64,000 bases of DNA, from positions 1,433,501 to 1,497,500 of the forward strand of contig JAWQUS010000004.1 of the NCBI GenBank assembly GCA_036365455.1, read 5' to 3'. Origin of the DNA: Macrosoma leucophasiata. Its lineage: Eukaryota > Arthropoda > Insecta > Lepidoptera > Hedylidae. The notes below the pieces were generated by a model. The model was given only the letters and a program-made list of their open reading frames with translations. It was not told where the DNA came from and searched no databases. How positions within the stretch are numbered: position 1 is the first letter of the stretch; the number at the start of each line of letters is the position of its first letter. A program made the translations under genes and the position numbers. Shown piece after piece: positions 23,901-32,900 of the stretch.

Positions 23901-26900
23901 TTGTGCATCAGCCGCAGTTGGCAGTCGTACAGGCTTCGGATCTTCGCAGTGACTGTAATTATTCACAACTGGCAACTTCTTAACTTCATTTAAAAATGCA
24001 TGTTAATATTAGTTAGAAAAATGTAAGAAGGCAAACACAAAATTTCGTTTCAGTAGCTTTTTCTGTTTTTTAGGCGAAGTAAGCACACAAGGACTTTTCA
24101 GGCAGGGCATCTCAGCTATTTGCTGCAGCAGGCACTGTAACTCTGATAGTGCACGCTTGTTTGCCACTTTTGACTACCCGGTTAGTCCAGCGGTGCGAAA
24201 CCACCGTTTGATTCGAAGGGTCGCGGGTTCGATCCCCGCACCGGAACAAATATTTGTATGGCCTACAGAAATTTGTTTCGGGTCTGGGTGTTTGTGTATG
24301 TGTTGTATGTGTACAACGGCACCCACGACACAGGTTTATACCTACTGTGGGGCTGTGAGTGTAAGCGTATTTTATTTTATTTTATTTATTTATTACTTCC
24401 ATTACATAAAAAATATCAATAACTATTCTACATACTATATGTATGTAGAATAGTTATCGATTTTTTTTCGAAGTTTGAATACTTTACAAAGGAGACGGGT
24501 AATTTTGGGCCTGCAAAATCGTTACTAGTTAATCCATTACACAGTACATTTGATAGTTAACAATTAGCAATCTAACCCAACTTTTAATTGATCATTATAA
24601 ATCAATTACTGGAAATTCAAAAAAATCCCGCATCTCAAAATATTTATTTTATAGCCATTTGAAAATGACATAATTTGTACAGTGTATACACTTGAGCCCA
24701 GGAATGTATGGAACAGAATCATACTCCTTTACTTTTAATTTTAACTACTATTGAAAACGTGCCACACATGCAACTGATCAACATGCAGTGTAAAAGGTGC
24801 TTAAGTTATAAGCAAAACTCCGCCTGAGCCTAGTAACGATAGGTACATTGTCGATTATTAATACGAGTCATCTAATCTGGTAGTAGAGCTCCAGTGACGG
24901 AGCTCGCGGGCGTAGGCACCACCGCATTACCTAATATACTTGCCGCTAAATGGTAGTGTTCAGCACTATCATGTTCCGGTCAGGTGGTAATGTACGGCTC
25001 TGTAATTTCCGACACAGGGGCATAATACCTTAGGCCTCAGGAGTGGTAACGCATCTGCATTTTGACCTTGGTCTTGGTGTAGGTGTCTATAGGCTGCAGT
25101 CACCACTTAACATCGATGTGAGCTGTATGCTTGTTTGCCACTTCCATTACATAAAAAAAACTGATCAACATGCTGTGTAAAAGGCGCTTAAGCAATAAGC
25201 AAAACTCCGCCTGACCCCAGTAACGCTAGGTACATTGTCGATTATTAATATGAGTCATCTAATCGAATATAATAATATGATCCTAGGAAAGAATATGGTC
25301 TTGGCTTCAATATCAACTGCAGTGTCATTACACAATGTTAACTTCATAATTTCGTAGAGCTTCCAGTGGCGGAGCTCGATGGCGCAGGGACCACCGCATT
25401 ACCTAATCTACTTGCCGCTAAATGGTAGTGTTCAGCGCTATCGTGTTACGGTCAGTTGACCCTCTGATTTCTAGGACAGATGTATAACCAGTTGACTATA
25501 TGACATAAAAGTAACAACGGGTTGCACTCTCTGTGTACGGGCAGTGGTGAAAACTTGAATATGCACTACGTTAAGTGCATTTTGACCACCACCACCACCA
25601 CAGCTGACAGCTGTAATTGGGTCTCCAAAAAGTAAGCGGACGCTTTTCTGGTCACGTGTCCGTCTTACGCATTTTCGATCAGGGTCACGTGTCCTGACGC
25701 GAGTTGATCGGAGAGGACAATTTGATCTTTAAGGACAAATCTGTAAACCATATGTTTCATGCATCATAATATTGCATCTTTTTTTTGCATATTTATATAA
25801 AAATTAACAAAATTTTGGAAACTTATATATAAACTTAAAATAAAACTGTAGAAGTATGAATTCTGTACATTAAAAATATTTTTTAAAAATACCAGGGGAT
25901 GTTACTATATCGATACCGAACACAAATATGTGATTAGAAAATTTTGTCTGTCTGTCTGTTTGTTCAAGCATCACACTAAATCTACCGGTCCGATTACGAT
26001 GAAACTTGATATAATTATACTTTAACCTTTGGCACACAACACTGGGTACTTTTTTCTGCAGTTTCACTAATATATTGTGGTAAGTTTTACTAAGCATTTA
26101 GTGTTTGTTTCGTATCAATCGGTTCAGAAATAAAAAAGTTAGGACAATTCAAAGAATCATATCGAATATTTTTAACTATTCTGTATCTATCTTCTATCTT
26201 TTAATAATAATAATAATAAATACTTTTTATTGCACACCAAAAGTACATGTATACAAAAAAAAACACTTAAGAAATATGTGGTACCAAAGGGCAGCCGTAT
26301 CGCTAAAAGAGCGATTTCTTCCAGGCTTTTTAGGGGGTTTCTTACCTAAAAGGTAAAAACGGACCCTACGGTTTACTAATTCTCCGCTGTCTGTCTGTGT
26401 CTGTCACCAGGCTGTATCTTTCTAAAAGTTCTTTCAGTTTTAGATAGACCATTTATCGAGGAAGGCTTTAGGCTACATAACATAACTTTAAGATTAATAG
26501 GAGAAGGTAGGTAACATTGCAACCGCGCGAAGCCGGGGCGGGCCGCTAGTAGTTAATATAATAGGTTGGGGAAAAAGTCTTTTCGCATTATAGTATGTAT
26601 GAACTTGTAATAAAATCTCTTTGGCTATAGTATTTGTATCTGGCTGGTTTTGGTATCATTGAAAGTTAAAATTTTAAAGAACATAATTCCAAATTCAAAT
26701 TAGGCAAATGTGTGATTTTCATTTGTTTTTCGTAATGTCAAGATGAGTGAATCTAATGAAGAAATTCGATACATTTTAAAATTTTACTACAAAAAAGATA
26801 AAAATGCAACGCAAGCAGCGAAAAAAATTTACGATGTTTATGGACCTAGTGCAGTGTCTGTGAGAGTAGCACAAATTTGGTTTAAAATTTTGATGTCAAA

Positions 26901-29900
26901 GATGCACCTCGCTCTGGTCGCCCTATTACGGATAAAATGGATGCCATTTTTGAAAAAGTGGAGCAAGAACGACATATCAGTAGTTACGACGTAGCTGAAG
27001 AACTAAGAATTGATCACAAAACAGTTTTGGCGCATTTGAAAAAAGCTGGGTACAAAAAAAAGCTCGATATTTGGGTACCGCACGAGCTCACTGAAAGAAA
27101 CCTAATGAACCGTGTACTCATTTTTGATTCTTTATTACGACGTAATGAAACCGAATCATTTTTGAAGAATCAATCAATCAATCAATCAATTTATTAATTG
27201 CCAACATGTACATATACATTACATTAAAGGTCTTATACATATAACACTTACATCAGTAGTTAAGTAGGTACATTCTATGGGGCATCGCAATATGGAGTAC
27301 AGAGTGATTTGTCTTGCAGTCATATTAATTTATCAAATAGGTACATAATATTGTCATTTGTAGGTATTTAACACATTCTTGATTAATGGCATAATATGTC
27401 ACAGCGTTAGATAGTGAAAATTTTTAAATAATTACCTACATTTAAAATGTCAAATAAAAATGTCAATAATTTAAGAATGTTAAGATTACAATAATAAGTC
27501 AATTTGATAAAATAAATGTCAATATAAAATTAAAAAAAATAAAATCCATTTCACTGTTTATCGCGTAAGAATTCATCGACTGTATAATAGCATTTCAATA
27601 TTAAATAGGACTCAAGTTTCTTAAGGAATTGCTTGTCATTAGTTACAGTTTTCAAATTATTTAGAATATTATTATATAATTTTACAGCTTTATAATGTGG
27701 TCCCTTTCTGTATATATCCATATCTCCTATAGGTAGTTCTAATAGATTTTGACGTCTTGGATTTTTACAGTATGTAAATAATACATTTAAATTTCGCCTT
27801 ACGAAATACACTGCTTCCAAAATAAAAATTGATGGGAATGTCAAAATACTCTCTTTCACGAAATGCGGTTTGCAGCTATCTCTAGGCTTAATACTAAAAA
27901 GAATACGTAAACACTTTTTCTGTAGAATAAATACATTATGCGCTTCTGCGCTATCCCCCCACAATAAAACACCATAACGCAACCACGCGTAGGCATACGC
28001 ATAGTATGCAGCTAGTGATGCTTCACGGTGCGTATTTGTTTTGAGAATAGCCAGGGCATACGTGAACTGAGAGAGTTTAGCTTTCACGACTTGGATATGA
28101 CTTTCCCAAGTGAGGTGGGTATCAACCGTGATCCCTAACAGGTTATATTCGTTAACTTCTTCAATATTTAATTTATTCGAAATTTGTGATAAGTCCAGCT
28201 TATTTTTTTGACGAGGTCGGAATTGCATAATTTTGGTCTTTTTAAAGTTAACTTCCAGGTTATGTTTAGATAACCAGTTTTGTACCTTCGTAAAACTCTG
28301 TGTGATATTAATTATGTTTTCATTGTTATCAGTCTTACACTTAAATAATATTGATATGTCATCCGCAAATAATATACATGGATGGTCTAGGACGTCTGGT
28401 AATTCGTTAATGTATATCAGGAAGAGGACACAGCCGGCTACGGTTCCTTGAGGAATAGACCAGTTCGTGTATTTTATTTCAGATTTCGCAATTTGTACTT
28501 CACACGTTTCATTGTTATAGGATTCTATTTCGACGTATTGTGATCTATTGTTTAAGTAGGATTTAAACCACCCGTGCGCTTTCCCTCGAATCCCTATGTT
28601 ATATAATTTTGATAGCAGTATACTATGTGAAACTTTGTCATATGCTTTCGTCATGTCAAGTAAAATACTAACCGCGTAATGCTTGTCTTGAATGTATGTA
28701 AGTCCTTCTTGGATGTATTTTATAACCGCATAAAGAAGCTGATAACTGGTGATGAAAAGTGGATCACGTACGAAAAAGGTCGTGGTCAAAAGCCGGTCAG
28801 GCTTCACAGACTGTGGCGAAACTCGGGTTAACTCGCAATAAGGTGATGTTGTGTGTGTGGTGGATCGATTCTGAACTCTACTGCGTACAACTGATGAGAT
28901 TAAAGCAAGAAGTTGAGAGAAAGCGGCCGGAATTGATCAACAGAAGGGATGTGGTGTTTCATCATGATAACGCTAGACCTCACACATCTATAGCCACTCA
29001 GCAAAAATTAAGAGAGTTTGGCTGGGAGGTGTTAATGCATCCGCCGTATAGTCCTGACCTTGCACCTTCAGATTTCCACCTGTTTCGGTCTCTACAGAAT
29101 TCTTTATGCAATGTTAGGTTAACATCACGAGAGGACTGCCAAATCCACTTGTCGCGGTATTTTGATGAGAAGTCCCAAAATTTTTATAGCAATGGGATCA
29201 TGTCCCTACCTACAAGATGGCAAAAGGTTATCGAACAAAATGGTACATACATACTTTAGTTAAATTTAAATAAACTATATTAAAAAATGTTTTGAATTAT
29301 CTTAAAAAATGCGAAGAAACTTTTTCCCCAACCGAATATAATATATATATATATATGTAAGCTAGTGTATGTAATAATAGCTCAGGCAATGAATCTGTGA
29401 ATACATATTCTCATGCATTAATGAAAGTTAAAAAATAAGCTAGTTATATACATAAGGCCATTGTCATTTCCTATATGCTAGCATATACTTGACTTAAAAA
29501 TACTTATTACTAAATGGTATTTCCAAATAAGGTAAAAAATATCTATACAATCTAAATATCATTGATTCAACGTTTTAGAACAAAAATAAGAATCCTACAT
29601 ACTTTAGCTTGAAATCTCATTCAGGCACTTACATTGTTCAGGTAGATACATGGAAATAACTTCTCATACAATACGAGTATTTATAATGAGACGAGAAAAG
29701 AGCAATGCTTTAAAAATAATTTACAAAAGGCAAGTACCTATCTCTTACTCTGTCTTGTTCCTTTCATTTGCACTGTAATTAAATAAACTTGAAACCTAAT
29801 TTAATCATTAAATGTTTGGTTCTTAAATCTCCCAGGGCACCAGAAAAATATGACAATTGATTTCTTATTGTACTTGGACCCAATCGGGGCCATTGCGGCT

Positions 29901-32900
29901 TCAAGCATAAATTATAACCCTAAGGACTCCTATTAGTTCAGAAAACCAACAGTTGGCCCTGAGAGCTTTATAAAAGTATCAATTGAGGCCAAGAAGCCAC
30001 AAACATATTTTTTACATTAGAGGACAAAGGGAAATTCAAGTTTCCCTTGTTCTACAATATTGAACTTTACTTTGACAAGATCAAGTAGCTTTTATATAAA
30101 TTGATTAATAAAATAATGTAAATCAATATTGAAAAAGACAATACATTTTACTTTTTTATTGAGAAATATTCTCCAAGTACCTACATTTTTGTGATTAAAT
30201 AGAGTCTAAAGGAAGCATAAAACCCTGAAAGAAAGGTGAGCCACAGAACAAGTTAACAATGTAGAGTTGCAGTAAATAGGTAGGTATAAAAGAGAAAATC
30301 ACACGGTCATTATGCAGCTCAGTAATATTGAAAATAAAAATAAACTTGTTACATTTAAATCAGAGCAGCGTGGTAGAGAAAACTCCAGGCCTCCTCTCAA
30401 AAAGAGGAGGGACTCGTGCCCAGCAGTGAGACGTATAAAGGGTTGCCTTTATTATTATTTAAATTGATATATCTGTGGCTCGGGAACCATTATACTCATT
30501 GAAATAAAACTATTTTTACGGATTTATCTCGCGTATAGCAAACTAAAATGATTTTTAAAATCAACCCGACGTTTCGGTCGCTTTTCAGCTTCCGTGGTCC
30601 CGGGCAGACTGAGGTGACATTTGTCTGACAGAAGTTTGAAAAAAATATATGTAGCTACCTCCATCGATTTCGTAAACGCCTTGCGTAGCGTTCAGGATTA
30701 ACACAATAATTACTTATGGTATCTTGAGGTCTTGCAGACTGCTGCGGCTGGGATTTAATCTTGCTAAGTATGGGATCCCATGATGTTGATAATCGCCATC
30801 CATCTTCTCTATTGAAATTTGGGTGTTTTTTAATTTCAATAGCCTCGCGTACCATTCGTGGAATGGGTTTGTGTTCTCTAGCAAGTATTTTAATTTTACC
30901 AAACCGGATGTAATGGTTCGGCTTATCCGCTATGTGTTCACAGACTGCAGACCTCCCTGTTCTTCGGTTTTTGACATCAGCAATGTGCTCTTTAACGCGG
31001 GTGGATACAGCTCTCTTCGTTTGACCAATATATGAGAGTCCACAATCTAATTTATAAATGCCAGAATTTTGTAATGGAATATTACTTTTAATGGGTCTTA
31101 AATACTGATGAATCTTTTTATATGGTTTGAAAACTGTTTTAATGGAATTCTTTTTTAAAATGTTGCTGATTTTATCTGTGACACCCTTAACGTAAGGTAG
31201 TATAGCTGGTTGTCGTTCTACTGTAGGTGGTTTCACGCGGCCTCTGTGACGGACGGGTGGTACATGGAGCTTGTTGTTATGAAGCACCTGGCGTAGGTGC
31301 TTCAGCTCCCCCTGAAGATGGTCGTCACAGATGCCTCGTGCTCTCTGAAATAGAGATGAGCCAACGGCAGATAAATGTGCCGGGTGATGGTGTGATTCAC
31401 CATTAAGGTACCTATCAGTATGGGTAGACTTCCTAAACACAGTGTGACTGAGTGTGTTATTGGTGTTTCTAATTAATAAAGTATCTAAGAAGGCGTTATG
31501 GTTGTAGTGCTCAGGGCTCTCTCCTCAATGTCCTCCATGAATATATCGGCGACTATGGGAGAAACTGGGGAGCCCATGGCAACTCCATCTATTTGTAGGT
31601 TTCATTCCCGATACGTCGGGTTGATTTTAAAAATCATTTTAGTTTACTATAAACGAGATAAATCCGTAAAAATAGTTTTATTTCAATGAGTGTAGCTCGC
31701 GAAAACCTAAGAACAAACCATTATACTGTTTACTGGAAATTTTGTTTCAAGAGTTAATCCAAATTAAACACTTCTTACCTTCAATACCCCTATTGTTTTA
31801 AAAACGTTATTTATAATTGTAATCCGTAGTACTTCAGAAGCTCAGTTGGGTGAGCGGCTGGGCAAAAGATCCCAGTTGTCTCTATGGTTTTAAGTCCTGC
31901 CTAGAGTCAATTTTTCTTTCCATTTTCCTTTAAAAATTCTTAATAATGTAAAGTAAAAAGATAAATAATTATAACTACAACTTTTAGGGAACAGATCTCA
32001 AGTATTTCTATGTAGGTACATAGCAGTCTAATTTAGTAAACTATTTAGGTTGTCAGTCAAGAAACAACTTCGGTTTTATATCCAAACAACAAATTATTAT
32101 CATCTAAGATAACTATGTAAATACTTAATTTTACACAAAATTATTATACTGCTATAAAATCTTTACTTTCATCCTGATATCTTTAAACTAATAAGTAGTG
32201 CAAACTCTATGTCTGGTAACTTCTATTGCATTAAAAAGGGTTTAAAATTCAATAATTTGATACCACTCTACTATACCCTTATGTGAATTGTACGGGCTTA
32301 ATTGCAGAGTTAAAATTTAAAAAATATTTGTTATAACATAGTAACAAGTGAAACAACAAACTACTAACCCTAAACACAAACTATGTGACATCAAACAACA
32401 GTAACAACAACAGAGCCACACAACAACCGTTGTGAATGTTTGCATACCAATACCAAACACCGAGGGAAACACACGGAGATGCGTGACACTACTCAGGGAA
32501 AGAAACACCATGACGTACACCTATGTTATAGAGGTGCCATTGAGATTTCATTTAATAAATGTCTAATTTAAATAAATGAAGCTAAAAATATAACTTTTTT
32601 TTTAACTAAGTAGTACAAACTAATATATATAAATATATACCAAAAATACATGTTAATTTATTGCTTTACATATTGACCTTACATTAATTTCTTCAAAATC
32701 AAAATGAAAAGACAATAGAACTTTTTTATTAATTAATTATTGTTAATACAAAATAATAAAAAGATCAAAAATAAAAAAATACTAATTTGTATAAAATTGA
32801 AAAGTTAATAAGAGAATAAGAAGATATAGTACTCTTAGAGGATCTACATCTAGGTAGTTATTTGACTAATAGATCCCAAATGGCAACTCCACACAGAAAA

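Larger units (their letters stand above)
26743..29259 (+). pseudogene. mariner transposase, interrupted and deleted
   Basis: The N-terminal part ([20 protein letters not shown]) starts at 26743 and loses its frame after a small deletion near 26885. The helix-turn-helix-containing second frame (26937-27168) is then cut by the LINE. The C-terminal part resumes at 28738 with [10 protein letters not shown] and [13 protein letters not shown] in one open frame to 29259, but lacks about 15 residues before IDSELYC. It cannot be functional. Confidence 0.9.
26564..29333 (+). mobile_element. mariner 2, split by a nested LINE
   Basis: The left terminus GGTTGGGGAAAAAGTCTTTT follows TA; the right terminus is the complement of GGTTGGGGAAAAAGTTTCTT. 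The span of about 2.77 kb equals a normal mariner plus the 1.56-kb insertion at 27170-28732. It lies in unc79 intron 1, in sense opposite to the gene. Confidence 0.92.
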
